This document shows positions 46,400 to 57,710 of a stretch of DNA of 64,000 bases, piece by piece; positions within the stretch are counted from its first letter, which is position 1; every line of letters begins with the position of its first letter. Below the pieces are notes generated by a model. That model was not told the DNA's origin, ran no database searches, and was given only the letters and a program-made list of their open reading frames with translations. Source of the DNA: Blasia pusilla (Eukaryota > Marchantiophyta > Marchantiopsida > Blasiales); the NCBI GenBank assembly GCA_050084515.1, contig CM114275.1, positions 15,562,001-15,626,000 of the forward strand, read 5' to 3'. Made by a program: the position numbers and the translations under genes.

Positions 46400-46815
46400 C
46401 TGGCACTGACTCCTCATCACTCTCTCCATGCCATCGAGCTCTAGTCGCATCTCGCTGACTTGGGCATGGGTTACGACTCAACCTATCTGCATCCTCGTTG
46501 AGCGTCCCAGGTCTATGTACCACGTGAAAATCATATTCCTGCAACAACAGAGCCCATCTCGCAAGCTTCCCTATAAGCTTGTCGGACTCCATCAACCACT
46601 TCAGTGGTTGATGATCAGTGATGATGGTAAAGGGATTGCCGAATAAGTAACACCCAAAAAGCGCGACAGCCCACACCGCAGCCAAGCACTCACCCTCATA
46701 CAAGCTGTACTTCGCCGTTGTTCGAGCGGCTAGCATAAGCCACCACGAACTCTCTCCCCTCATCATCATGTTGGGTGAGCACCGCTCCAAGCCCCAACAT
46801 GCTCCAATCTGTGTG
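46400..46815 (-). pseudogene. RNase H domain of gypsy E
   Basis: YSLYEGECLAAVWAVALFGCYLFGNPFTIITDHQPLKWLM followed by WALLLQEYDFHVVHRPGTLNEDADRLSR is the standard gypsy RNase H. It removes the RNA template during reverse transcription. The first part, near 46790-46815 (LHTDWSMLGLGAVL-like), is frameshifted from RT. Confidence 0.88.
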
Positions 46816-46818
46816 CAA

Positions 46819-47898
46819 CTAGAAAAGACGCCCCCGGATTGGTCTCCTCAAGATAGGCACAGACGTCAACCTATCCTTGAGCAACTGAAATGCTCGCTCT
46901 TGCTCATCCCCCCAGTACGACTTATGATCCACCTTTGTCAGCAAGGTCAAGGGCTTCGCAATCGAACTGAATCCCTTGACATACCGCCGATAGAAGTTTG
47001 CCAATCCCATGAATGCGCAAACACGGCTCACATCTGTAGGGCGTGGAATGCGTGAGATAGCCTCTACCTTTGTATGCTGAACACCAAGGCTCCTTGGGTA
47101 TATCGTATGAGCCAAGTACTCAATCTGGTCGTAGAAGAACTTGCACTTGTATGGATGTAGCTTCAGCCCATGTAATTGCAATCGTCGAAACACCTCCTCT
47201 AGATGTCGCTCATGCTCCTCAACCGTGGTGCTAAAGACTATGATGTCATCAATATAACACCTAGCAAAATCCAAACCAACCAAGATCCTATCCATGACCC
47301 TTTGAAACTCAGCCGGGGCATTCTTTAACCCTAATGCTAAGAACCGCCACTAGTACAAACAATCCTTCCCGTGAGGATCGATGCCCCAAAATGCCGTCTT
47401 CTGCCTGTCCTCCGATCTGATAGGCAATTGATGGTATCCGGCTCGCAAATCCAATGAACTTAAGACCTTTGCGTAACCAATCGCATCAAAGATCTCCTCA
47501 GGGGTGGGCATGGCATACCTATCGGACTTTGTCTGTCGATTGATAGGTCGGTAATCCCCACACATCCGCCTATCCATCCAGTTGCCATGTATATCCTTCT
47601 TGGCGAGCATGACAGTGGCAGATGCATACTCCCCATGGGACATCTCCACTAGTCCTGCTCTGACCAAGTCCTGGCTCCTACTTTGAATCAGAGCCCTCTC
47701 AATATCACTGTACTTGTAGGGTCGTCGAAAGATCGACGTATCACTCGACAACTCAATGCGGATCCCCGGTCCCTTTAGCGTACCCAAATCCTCCATGCTA
47801 AATGCAAAGCAACTCTTATAACTCGTGAGGAACTGATGTATCCGGCGCCGTTCTCCTCCTGTCAACTTAGGGCCCATATCTGGCTCCCAAGTCTCCAT
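46819..47898 (-). pseudogene. Reverse transcriptase of gypsy E
   Basis: It starts METWEP at 47898. Visible motifs are RMCGDYRPINRQTKSDRYAMP, SSLDLRAGYHQLPI, FWGIDPHGKDCLY (then one stop at about 47350), RVMDRILVGLDFARCYIDDIIVFS with the catalytic YIDD near 47240-47260, and GLKLHPYKCKFF and GLANFYRRYVKGFS (thumb and connection). Only one stop separates two long open stretches (182 and 158 codons). Confidence 0.92.
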
Positions 47899-48229
47899 CG
47901 TGACTATGGTAGGACTCTCTAGCGCGGGTATCGGTGGTTGCTATGGTGCAACCCCGTCTCGAACAACAACGCTCGGTTGCTCTTTTGCAGCCAACTGCAA
48001 ACTCTTATCTCCTCCACATGCAGTGCTCGGAACCATGCTCCATGTCGTGGCTATCATCTCTTGGCGTACCTGCAAAACATCCCAAGAAGTCCAAGGGTGT
48101 CTCTCCCGATCTCCCCTGGTGTGTCGATCTCCTCGGGTCTCGCCCCTAGCCACTGCCTCCACCGTCTCGGTAGACATGGTGCTCACCAACGCAACCGTTG
48201 TGATCTATCGTGATCTCATCCGACGCTGC

Positions 48230-49200
48230 TCAGCCACTCCCAAGCTGAAGATCCATGTCAAGCAATTCAGGTCCATTTCCTGACCTAAGACATGGCGTCG
48301 TGATGCCTCTGATATTGACGAGACTGCCGTCACTCCTGTGGGAAATCCCATTTCTGCTCTCTCTCATCGGCGTTGGGCTCCACCAACCTCTGAACCTAGT
48401 CATCCCAAACCAAGCCAGGACCGGCCTCCTTGTATGCATAGGAAGCAGGAAAACTCACAAACGTGGGAAAGGTTGTCCACGGCCTGCCTACCCTGTTGAC
48501 CACAGTCAGCGGTGGCCGATCATTGTGCCTCACTGCTTGTGATCGAAAACCTAGATCTAGAATGGAATCCACTAACAAATGGGAGGGGCGCTCCACTCTC
48601 GCATACGCCCTCCATAACACCGCATGGGGCACCGAGTTGGTCCACTATAGACGTGGGCGATGGGCTCTAGAACCTACACTCGCCGCATCCAAGAACACTA
48701 CTCGGCCAATCCAGGCACGCACTTGATGAGCACTTGTCACCACCCGTGATCTGGAGTCTCCTAAGATCGGCACATTCTCTAGAATGTAGGCTGGAGAACA
48801 AGAATGGTGCTCTTGCAACTGCCGTAAGACCCTCAACATCTCCCAAAAAAATCTGGACCGAGTGTCAGCCAACCCGCTATCTCGTCTAGGACTCGATTGG
48901 CCCTGACATGGCCAACCGAAAATGACCAAATCAATGGTCCCTACCCACTCTAAGTCATGCGCCCCCAACAAGGAAATATCCCTTGGTAGGGAACTCTGGT
49001 ACCCCTGTATCGCGGACGTAGACAATAATTCGGAAAAACGGAGGCATAACTGCGCCACATGTCGTAGTGAGACGCGCCTCGCAACATCATCACTCTCCAC
49101 ATACAGGTAGTGCTGTACTCGCACTAATGCGTGCAAAACACCAGCTAACCCGGTGCTAATCCCTCCAAAGAGATCTAACACTCGAATACCCTCCTCTTGG
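48230..49200 (-). pseudogene. Cytosine-5 DNA methyltransferase domain inside gypsy E pol
   Basis: Open from 49331 (after the protease linker): motif I VLDLFGGISTGLAG (about 49150-49190), a YVESDD acidic stretch fitting motif II, TIDLVIFGWPCQGQS (motif IV, catalytic Cys, about 48895-48930), ILENVP (motif VI, about 48770), LDAASVGSRAHRPRL (motif VIII, about 48650-48695). A TAG replaces the expected Trp right after; the frame then continues to 48396. Motif X (EMGFPTGVTAVSS, then RRHVLGQEMDLN, about 48245-48320) lies in another frame. SAM-binding and catalytic motifs are all present. The layout fits DNMT3/DRM-type enzymes, which methylate cytosine de novo; target specificity cannot be read from sequence. 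Confidence 0.92.
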
Positions 49201-49334
49201 ATACACCATACGATGGATGTGGTATCCAAGGGTGTCATCGTAGCACCCCCTGCTACCTCGGGTTTCTCATACCCATTCCGCTCCGGTGCAAACGCCTCGC
49301 TCCACGCGGTCTGCACGTTCTCATCTGCCAATCG

Positions 49335-50003
49335 TCAAAGCTTCTCAGTCGAGCCCCACAGCGACACCTCTCCTCCAGGGAATGATGCAGCTACCATAAC
49401 ACTCCTCTCCATAGAAATGCCAGGAATGGGAGTATCCTCTGCATGGACATGTCCCTCAATCAAATCACTAGGCCAAGTAATGGCACAACTAAATGTTGCT
49501 AAGGTCGCCATCTCTCCTGGCCGTTGCTCGATCACTGCACCTGTGAATCGAACGGGTAATGAACTAAGGCACCCATTACTTGATTGCCATCCTGGTTTGT
49601 AGGACGTTGACTCCTCCCAATAATCCAGGGCAAACCCCATTGGGTATAACACTGCTCCACCAACCAAGACGTTGTAGGACTCTGCATCAGTCACTATCGC
49701 CTTGGCTTGCACCACCGACTCATCTGTAGGATGTCCCGTGCAAATTCTCACCACGACCTCCTGTCGGGTGATATACTGTGTGGTACTTGCTCCACCCAAG
49801 GATGTCTGTATCCGGAATGGACAACACTCCACATCGGCTCTCGTCGAGCCCAATCCTCTGAATGACGCTTTCCCCAACATCAAGGGTTGCGCTCCTGAAT
49901 CCAACAAGACGTGTTGCAGACTAAAAGCTCTACCTCCAGGACTCACCAACTGGAAGACCTCTCCTCGATTATCCAGCAACACAACTAGGAGAAGCCATGG
50001 CAT
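49335..50003 (-). pseudogene. Protease of gypsy E
   Basis: Open for 222 codons: VLLDSGAQPLMLGKASFRGLGSTRADVECCPFR, TQYITRQEVVVRI, YNVLVGGAVLYPMGFALDYWEES, ending in the linker MERSVMVAASFPGGEVSLWGSTEKL directly before DNMT (49331). The active-site DSGA is intact. Confidence 0.88.
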
Positions 50004-50409
50004 GCTCTATCGTGGGTCTAGTGGGCATCTCCGCCATCCTAGCAGCCGTAGCCTGCCATGAATCTGACGTGGACGGTCCGAGCATCCGCTCCAAGGGCAG
50101 GTCCATCACCTCCTCTACAATCACCTCTGAACGTGATGCATGAACTCCAACTCTGTGCTCACATAGCAAAGCGGCCAACCAAAAAGCCTCGGTGGGCGTA
50201 CCACCCAACATCATAACATCGGAAGCAGAAAATAAAGGAGTGCGGTACACAACGGTGACCGCCCCCAACAACGTGCTCGACACATGCCCCTCATGAGCAT
50301 CAACAATAGGAGTCGTCGCACTCGCTTTTCGTGCCTGCACACCAAAAATATCACCAACTCTCAAGGAACTTTGATGAGGACCCATTGATGGGGTCCTCAT
50401 CGCTTCGGA

Positions 50410-52083
50410 TAACGTGAAAGACTGAGGAAGCCTAGTGCTTTTTCGGCTTCCTCATTTGTGGATCCAACTCTGTGGCTGCTCCACGCATCACAACTGCGGC
50501 GGCCTCCATTTGGGCAACCCCGTACATCCAAACAGGATCCTCCAGATCTCAGGCTGCTCCATATGATGTCGATGCCACGGATCCGGCATCGGGTAACCTC
50601 AATGCCATAGCGGCAATCTGCTCCTGTAGCTGCTGTATGTGAGCAGCCATCCAAGCCTCACGTCCGGCGTCTCCCTCGACGCATCTAGGTGGTGGTACTC
50701 TACCTCCTCCACGGGCAACTCCAGCTCCTCGTCCCCCAACAGGACCACCTGGTGCACGATCTCTAGGCCCACCCGGACCGGCTACTTGCTCTGGTGCCCT
50801 CTCTGGCCCTCGGTCCGGACGTAACTGAGGATGTAAACTGAAACACCTGGCGCGTGTATGACCCTACCTCTGACAATAGTCACACTGATAACCTCTTGGT
50901 GCAGCACCATCTCCTCCTCCATGTTGAGGCACTCGTCCATGACCCTGACGAGTGCAATCACGTTGATGATGGGCTCCACCACATGACCAACAAGTAATAG
51001 TAGGCAGCTGCTGTTGAGCCACATATGAAGGCGGAGGTCTCTGTGGCACGGCCTCCGGGTATCCTCCCTGAGCTCGTGGTGCCACTGTCGACCTATCCCG
51101 GAGTCCACGTTGCTGCACAGGTGGTGCAGACAATCGTGACTACTCTCGTCCAGAACCCATGGTGGCTACGCTCTCCTCGGCCATGTTGCGCTCAATGTTC
51201 TTGGAGGTCCTAAAAACATCTCTCAACGTAGGGGAGGTGTTCATAAGAAGCACCCCTCCCGCACCCGTGTCCGCAGAGTCCGGTCGAGCATCGCGTACCA
51301 TGACTGGATAGCCTGAGCCTCTGTCACCCTGTGCATGACGTTGATCAACCGGCGCAAGGGAGTGTAAGCCTCATGCAAACTCTCACCCGGGCGTCTGTGG
51401 AAGTCGTGGATGCTCCGCAACTTCTCCATCCATATCCCCTGGTAGCTCGCCCTCAACTCAGCAAAGAACTCAACCACATGGTTGAACTTGGGACGAACCC
51501 GACTAGACGGTGCAACTACTCCAGTACGAGTGATCCCTCCTAAAACATCACTAGTGGAAGAGGAAGTAGCCTCTCCTGACTCCTCCTCATCTCGGAACGG
51601 CTCCGTCCATGACATATAGTGTGGGTCGTAGTAGAGTCGCCATGCCTGAGTCTCCTCGGCATATCTGTGCAAAAACTCATGGTAATCGTCCATCGGTGCC
51701 CCCTCTAAATGTTGGAACATACCGTTCCATGATGTAAACGGGTTGAACTCTCTAGAGTTTTTGGCCCACTTGGAGTCGCACCAACTCCTAAACTTTGCTA
51801 TGAAATCGTGCAACTCAATCGTACCTACTGCATCTAAAAACCTACGCGGTCCTCTACCCCGGTCGTCCATCTCGTACGCCCAACTGGTAGGACCACTCAC
51901 AATGTGTGGCGATGTGCTCACAAACTCCTCTACACCCTCCCCCTCGTCTGACGATGACACAGAAGGAGGTCGAGGTGGTTCCTCAAGTGAATTTCCTCGG
52001 AACCTCACGCCACTCCGCGTAAAACCTCTAGAGCTACTCTCGGGTTCACCACCTCGCCTCTCAAAGTCCTGAACGGACGCCAT
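50410..52083 (-). pseudogene. gag of gypsy E
   Basis: The longest open gag in the window (280 codons, 52083-51241) starts MASVQDFERRGGEPESSSRGFTRSG. It contains RFLDAVGTIELHDFIAKFRSWCDS, FQHLEGAPMDDYHEFLHRYAEET, FAELRASYQGIWMEKLRSIHDF and ESLHEAYTPLRRLINVMHRVTEAQAIQSWYAML. After a frameshift near 51240 come IERNMAEESVATMGS, a knuckle CWSCGGAHHQRDC (about 50955-50995) and CDYCQR, stop, GHTRAR (about 50850-50890). A Gly-rich tail and a Gln-rich helix (HIQQLQEQIAAMALRL, about 50590-50640) follow. Confidence 0.88.
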
Positions 52084-52545
52084 GATGACCCTCGTGCCCC
52101 TCTCACTTGATCACTCTCAACCTCATGAGTAATCCCTCAATCACTCATCCCAAACATGCGGCACTCGATCTACACTCTCCCTCCCCGAGTCGTGTAACGT
52201 GCGGCAACAAGCGGCATGGTGCGGCAAATCGACCAGGCTATCATCTCATCAACAATCTACTCTAAACTCCGGACATCCCACACACGTCTATGTCCCCTAA
52301 AACACAAACATAAATGATATTCTCAGCATCTACACACCCAGTATCCCCAAATAAACTACCCAAATCCCAAAAGCCCTCACACGTGCAGGGTAAAGGACCA
52401 GAATGGTTAACCTGAACACATGTCAATGTCGCTCCTCAGCAATTGCAAATCTCGACCCCAACTCAGTCGTGGAGAAAACTCCTCCAATCAGCAAGTCATA
52501 CTCCTCCCGTACTAACGTTGCTCAAAACTCCTCGATAGACGGTGG

Positions 52546-52656
52546 TCTAGCAAGCTTAGCATAATTGTGGATGTATCTTCTATAGAAGGTTACAAATCCA
52601 ACAAATGATCTTATATTGATGAAGTTGCTTGATGTTGGCCACAACTTGATAGCCTC
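52546..52656 (-). mobile_element. Small fragment of a different gypsy element (RT-RNase H junction)
   Basis: On the minus strand it reads NIRSFVGFVTFYRRYIHNYAKLARPP, the connection region after gypsy RT, from a lineage different from A/E (compare GLANFYRRYVKGF in E). It is wedged between E and a LINE copy. Confidence 0.75.
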
Positions 52657-54272
52657 CCCAGACTTGGTTCAAGCTTTCCGTATAGGGAAAACGGGAACAC
52701 AACCTCGTACCATTTTAGTTAAGTTTGTTGATCAAACTCAACGTGATACTGCCATGGCGAACAAGGCCATTCTCAAAAGACGGAGGATATGGTTGGATCC
52801 TAATCTTACACCTCTACAAGTCGAAGCTAGGAGAAAGGAGCTTGCAAAGATGAAAGAGGCTCAAGAAGCAGGTTTTATTGCTTATCTACGTGATGGTCAA
52901 GCAATTGTTACCTAGAGAAAAAGAGAGTTATCAACCTAGCAAACCAAGAAGCTCAGAGTGTTGATGTGGAATATATGAGGCCTTTCAACAACAAAGTATG
53001 TGAGTGCTCTACCAGTTTGGAAGATGGCGGACATCATCAATATTGTGGAGACTTGAGAACATGAGAGCAATACTATTGCAGAGATGCAAGGGTTTACTTT
53101 GGTGGGATCGACATGGAACCAAAGAAGGCAACAGGCTGGAAGGGATTATGGCGATATTGCTACTTTCATCAGGTCTCAATTTCTACCTCTCATACATCTA
53201 GAAGATCAAGATATCGGGGCCCAATATCATTGGCTACATCTTGGTTTGGTTGGGGGATCTTATTTTTATCAGACAGTTTGATATTCTAGAACCTCGGCGT
53301 GAATCAGATCACGCACTTCTTTTGTTTACTCTCTCACTGTCAAAGGCAATTCTTCTCTCGACATCTCAATTTGTTTTAGCTTCTCCCAAGTTTCGCTTAG
53401 ATCTTGGTAAAAAAGATCTTTCTATGGAATATTTACAAGAACTCTTGACTCGCATTGTATGGAGCCTAGATCCACGCATGGCAAGTTTGCAACAAATTTA
53501 ATTGCTCAATAATACTGCATCTAAGTTCTTTTCGCGACACAAGGACAGAAGTGCTACGCGGCTGCCTTGTAATGGCTGGTTTGACTCTGAATGCAAGCAA
53601 GAAAGGGCAAGATTAGTAGATAAATCTTTGGATATCCAAAGTTGGCTTATTATGACGAGCCTTTACAACTACTTGGTGAAATCTAAGAAACGAGCTTTCT
53701 TGCGGCGGAAGAAAGAATCCTTGATAAGGGAGCTGCATGAGGACCCAAAATCATTTTGGAGACGGTTAGTAGTACGGTCTTCAAAACCTACTCTTGATCC
53801 CAAGTCTTTGATATCTTTTACCGAAAATCTTTATTTCTTCCCCGATGCTACATCTATGCCACGTTGTGAAGGAATACCCGGCTTATTCTCTGAAGCAGAA
53901 GTGATAACTCAACTAAGTAGATTAGCAAATGGTAAATGTGAGGATTTGGATGATCTTTCTATTGAAATTTTCAAGTGGGGAGGAAATTCTATTAGACAGA
54001 TCCTAACCAAAGTATTGGGTGATGTTGCTATCTATGGTTTTCCTTTAACCTGGTTGCTACGGGAGATTGTTCCTATTCACAAATCAGGAAGGAAGGACTT
54101 AGTGACAAACTATCGTACTATCATGGTGGGTAGTGTTTTTGCCAAGCTCCTTGGGAAATTGGTGGAGTCAAAGTTGAGCGCATGGACAGAGTCTTTCCAA
54201 AAGAGAGCACGGGTCCAAGATGGTTTTCGCCCAACATACAACACCATCGACCATATCTTGGCCTTGGATGCC
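52657..54272 (+). mobile_element. L1-like LINE fragment, plus strand
   Basis: It carries the end of ORF1 (PDLVQAFRIGKTGTQPRTILVKFVDQTQRDTAM, 52660-52915), part of the endonuclease (53004-53281, in broken frames; ESDHALLLF near 53310) and the RT start (53502-54272: CNGWFDSECKQERARLV, LPLTWLLREIVPIHKSGRKDL, NYRTIMVGSVFAKL, QDGFRPTYNTIDHILAL). It stops abruptly at about 54272 where an inverted copy begins. It is 5'- and 3'-truncated. Confidence 0.85.
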
Positions 54273-54274
54273 CG

Positions 54275-56851
54275 CGCTGCTCCAAATAATTTTGAGAAAT
54301 TGGTTGTGTAGATGCTCGCGGAGTGCCATCAGTTTCAAGTCCCAATCGCGTTCCGCCACATTCCACTTTGAAGACCAAGTCACCACATCCGCCATCCACC
54401 CTATGGAACGTGTGGCTTGCAAACCTTGATGAGGGAGGCGAGAAACATCAAGAGATCTCACCCTTGCGATGTAAGTGATGGTCAAGTAAAGAGCTTCAGC
54501 CTCTAGAGGAAGACAACCTGTTTCCACAAGAAGAATAGCATACGGAGTTTGGTTTCTTACACCCAATTCTTCTTGTAGAAAGATCTTTTGCACCCTCTCC
54601 ACGCGCTCCCAACCTGTCTTCTTACAACTAGGGCCCCAAAATTGGGTCCCATATTAGACTACCGGCAACACTAAGCTCCTCAATAATAATCTCCTAAGAT
54701 CCCAAGACACAAGATGAGCTCTTCAACACCAGTTAAAAAATGAATATAGAGCTTTGTAACAAGCTTCTACTCTCTTTTGCATGCAAAGTGCCCAACTATA
54801 GTCATGAGAGAAATTGATGCCTAGATCTTTGTAACTCTTCACTTGTTCTAATTGTAGACCTTTGTAAAATAACGAGAACTTGGATCTAATACCCACTATA
54901 ATGACTTTAGACTTCTCCATATTAACCTCCATCTCATTCTGGGTACAAAACCTTGCCAAAGTGTTGAGGTATTTTGTAAACTAATGCCATCACGTGCTAG
55001 TAATATGATATCATCTGCATATAATAGAGCTTTGATGACAAAGTCTCCAAGCTTCACACCTTCACTATCACATTCCTCCAACCACTTTTCTATATCATTT
55101 ATGAAAACTCCAAATAGAGTAGGGGAGAGAGGGCAACGTTGAATGACTCCGATGGTACTCAAGATCTCTTGAGTTTGTGAACCTTTGATCTTGGCCCAAA
55201 CGGAATGGTATAACGTTGCCATGGCTTGTAGGAGATTTGGTGGTACTCCAATGGCTTGCAGCCTTTCCCATAAGAGCTTACGAGATACAATATCAAAAAC
55301 TTTCTTGAAATCGATGAAGCCGCAAAACAAAGCTTTTCCATTGCCCTTAGATTTCTCCCATAAAACACGCAAGGCCAAGATATGGTCGATGGTGTTGTAT
55401 GTTGGGCAAAAACCAGCTTGGACCCGTACTCTCTTTTGGAAAGACTCTGTCCATGCACTCAACTTTGACTCCATCAATTTCCCAAACAGCTTGGCAAAAA
55501 CACTACCCACCATGATAAGGCGATAGTTTGTCACCAAGTCCTTCCTTCCTCATTTGTGAATAGGAACAATCTCCCGTAGCAACCAAGTTGCAGGAAAACC
55601 ATAGAAAGCAGCATCACCCAATACTTTGGCGAGGATCGGTCCAATACAATCATGCAGCTCCCTTGTCAAGGACTCTTGCTTCGGCCGCAAGAAAACTAGT
55701 TTCTTAGATTTTACCAAGTATTTGTAAAGGCTTGTCATAATAAGCCGACTTTGGATATCCAAAGATTTATCAACTGATCTTGCCCTTGCTTGCTTGCATT
55801 CAAAGTCAAACCACCCATTACAAGGCACCATCCTTGCACTTCTATCCCTGTGTCGCGAAAAGAATTGAGATGCAGTATTTTTGAGCAATTCGGTTAGTTG
55901 CAAACTTGCCGTATGTGGATCTGGGCTCCATACAATGCGAGTCAAGAGTTCTTGTAAATGTAGCGTATAAAGATCTTTTTTACCAGGATCTAAGCGAAAC
56001 TTGGGAGAAGCTAAAATAGATTGACATGTCGAGAGAGGAATTGCCTTTGACAATGAGAGAGTAAACAAAAGAGGTGCGTGATCTGATTCAGGCTGAGGTT
56101 CTAGAATATCAAATATAGAGATAAGAGAGCTATTAGCAGGCGAGGACAAAAGATAATTGATGGTGCTAGCACCGGTATAGGAGAAACATGTATTGGAGTG
56201 AGAGTTGGGAAAATGAGAGGTTCCATTAAGAACTTTCAAATTATAAGTGGATCCGAAAGTTAAAAAATGCTATGTCAAAGGATTCGTAGAAAGATCTAAA
56301 GAGATTCTAGACCCCAAACCATCCTCATATTCTTCGAGAAGAGGAGAAGTCAAGGAATCACTTAATTGGGTAAATTGAGCAGTACGTGAGCAAGCATTAA
56401 AATCCCCAACTAGAAAGACTTCACCTTTGCTTTGATATTAGAGAACATCCCCAATAAGTCAATGGAACGGTTGACTTTAATTGTAAGTGCGTGTTGAGTA
56501 GATAGGCATGGACAATGGTGCAAAATAACAAACTGCCAAATAACAATAAGATCCCCCAACCAAACCAAGGCGTAGCCATTGATATTGGCCCCCGATATTT
56601 TGATCTTCTAGATGTATGAGAGGTAGAAATTGAGACCTGATGAAAGTAGCAAAACTGCCATAACCTCTTCCTGCACGTTGCCTTCTTTGGTTCCATGTCG
56701 ATCCCACCAAAGTAAACCCTTGCATCTCTACAATTATATTGCTCTTGTGTTCCCAAGTCTCCACAATATTGATGATGTCCGCCATCTCCCAAATTGGTAG
56801 AGCACTCACATACTTTGTTGTTGAAAGGCCTCGTATATTCCACATCAACAA
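54275..56851 (-). pseudogene. LINE ORF2: endonuclease and reverse transcriptase
   Basis: APE-type endonuclease: LMWNIRGLST, NIVETWEHKS (catalytic Glu), VGDFNACS near 56400, ESDHAPLLFTLSL near 56090. RT: CNGWFDFECKQARARSV, WLLREIVPIHK (55550), NYRLIMVGSVFAKLFGKLMESKLSAW, GFCPTYNTIDHILALRVL, FIDFKKVFDIVSRKLLW, RCPLSPTLFGVFINDIE, LLYADDIILLA (about 55005-55040), then KSKVIIVGIRSKF and a C-terminal part 54602-54275. Frame breaks occur near 56440, 56240, 55545, 54930 and 54720. Confidence 0.87.
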
Positions 56852-56893
56852 TCTCAGCTTCTTGGATTGCTAGGTTGATAGCTCTCTTTTTCT

Positions 56894-57640
56894 CTAGGTA
56901 ACAATTGCTCGACCATTGCGTAGATAAGCAATAAAACCTGCTTCTTGAGCCTTTTTCACCTTTGCAAGATCCTTTCTCCTAGCTTGGACTTGTAGAGGTG
57001 TAAGATCAGGATCCAACCATATCCTCCGTCCTTTCAGAATGGCCTTGTTCGTCATGGCAGTATCACGTTGAGTTTGATCAACAAACTTAACTAGAATAGC
57101 ACGAGGTTGTGTTCCCGTTTTCCCTATAAAGAAAGCTTGATCCAAGTCCGGGTTATGAACATGAAGTGTATCAACCAAGAACTGGGTGATAACACTCTTC
57201 ACCTCTTTGCTCTCTATTTTTGGAAAACCTGAGATTCTCACATTCTTTCTACGGGAAAATTGGTTTTTCTTTTCTATCTCTTGCTCTTGATAGAAAGAGA
57301 TATGAGCAACCTTTGAAGGTTTAGCATAAGATTTCATTTTCACTTCTAAAGTTTCAACAACCTCATGCAATCGTGAACTATTTGGAGTAGTCGCTAACGA
57401 TGATGCCTTCTCTTGAACATCCGCAACAGATTTGGAAAGATCGAGCATCACACTAAAACTATCCTTCAACACTTTCTTCAAAACCTCTTGCATTGCCTTT
57501 AACTCTCGGATTTGAATATGTGCAAGGTTTAATTAAGAATTTTTTACCTTGAATTTTTGTCGAAGCTCTTTCAATTCATGCAAGACCACTTGCACTAGAT
57601 TTAAGATTTTGTCTTGAGTAGTCATCATGTAGTCGACTTC
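56894..57640 (-). pseudogene. LINE ORF1 protein (coiled coil, RNA-binding)
   Basis: From MMTTQDKILNLVQVVLHELKEL through QEVLKKVLKDSFSVMLDLSKSV and LHEVVETLEVKMKSYAK (coiled-coil-like) to a basic part KKNQFSRRKNVRISGFPK and FIGKTGTQPRAILVKFVDQTQRDTAM. This fits the coiled coil plus RRM-like core of L1 ORF1 proteins. A single in-frame TAA at about 57533 interrupts an otherwise open frame. Confidence 0.82.
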
Positions 57641-57710
57641 ACTACATCCCAGATATTGCACGACCTCCAATAAACTATAACCGAATCTCCAACACCACAC
57701 AACTTCTGCT

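Larger units (their letters stand above)
44190..52545 (-). mobile_element. Ty3/gypsy retrotransposon E: gag-PR-DNMT-RT-RNaseH-IN-PHD
   Basis: This is the fullest member of the family. In order on the minus strand: leader (52545-52084), gag, protease, DNA methyltransferase, RT, RNase H, integrase with zinc-binding HHCC and DDE core, integrase tail, PHD finger, purine run, partial 3' LTR. The 5' LTR is missing; at 52545 it abuts another gypsy fragment. Each domain carries few lesions, often a single stop or frameshift, so it is younger than C. Internal length from leader to LTR is about 7.8 kb. Confidence 0.92.

Noticed and set aside
48230-49331. DNMT as an independent host gene
   Set aside because: It shares orientation and linkers with the flanking protease and RT, has no introns, and recurs at the same place in element A.
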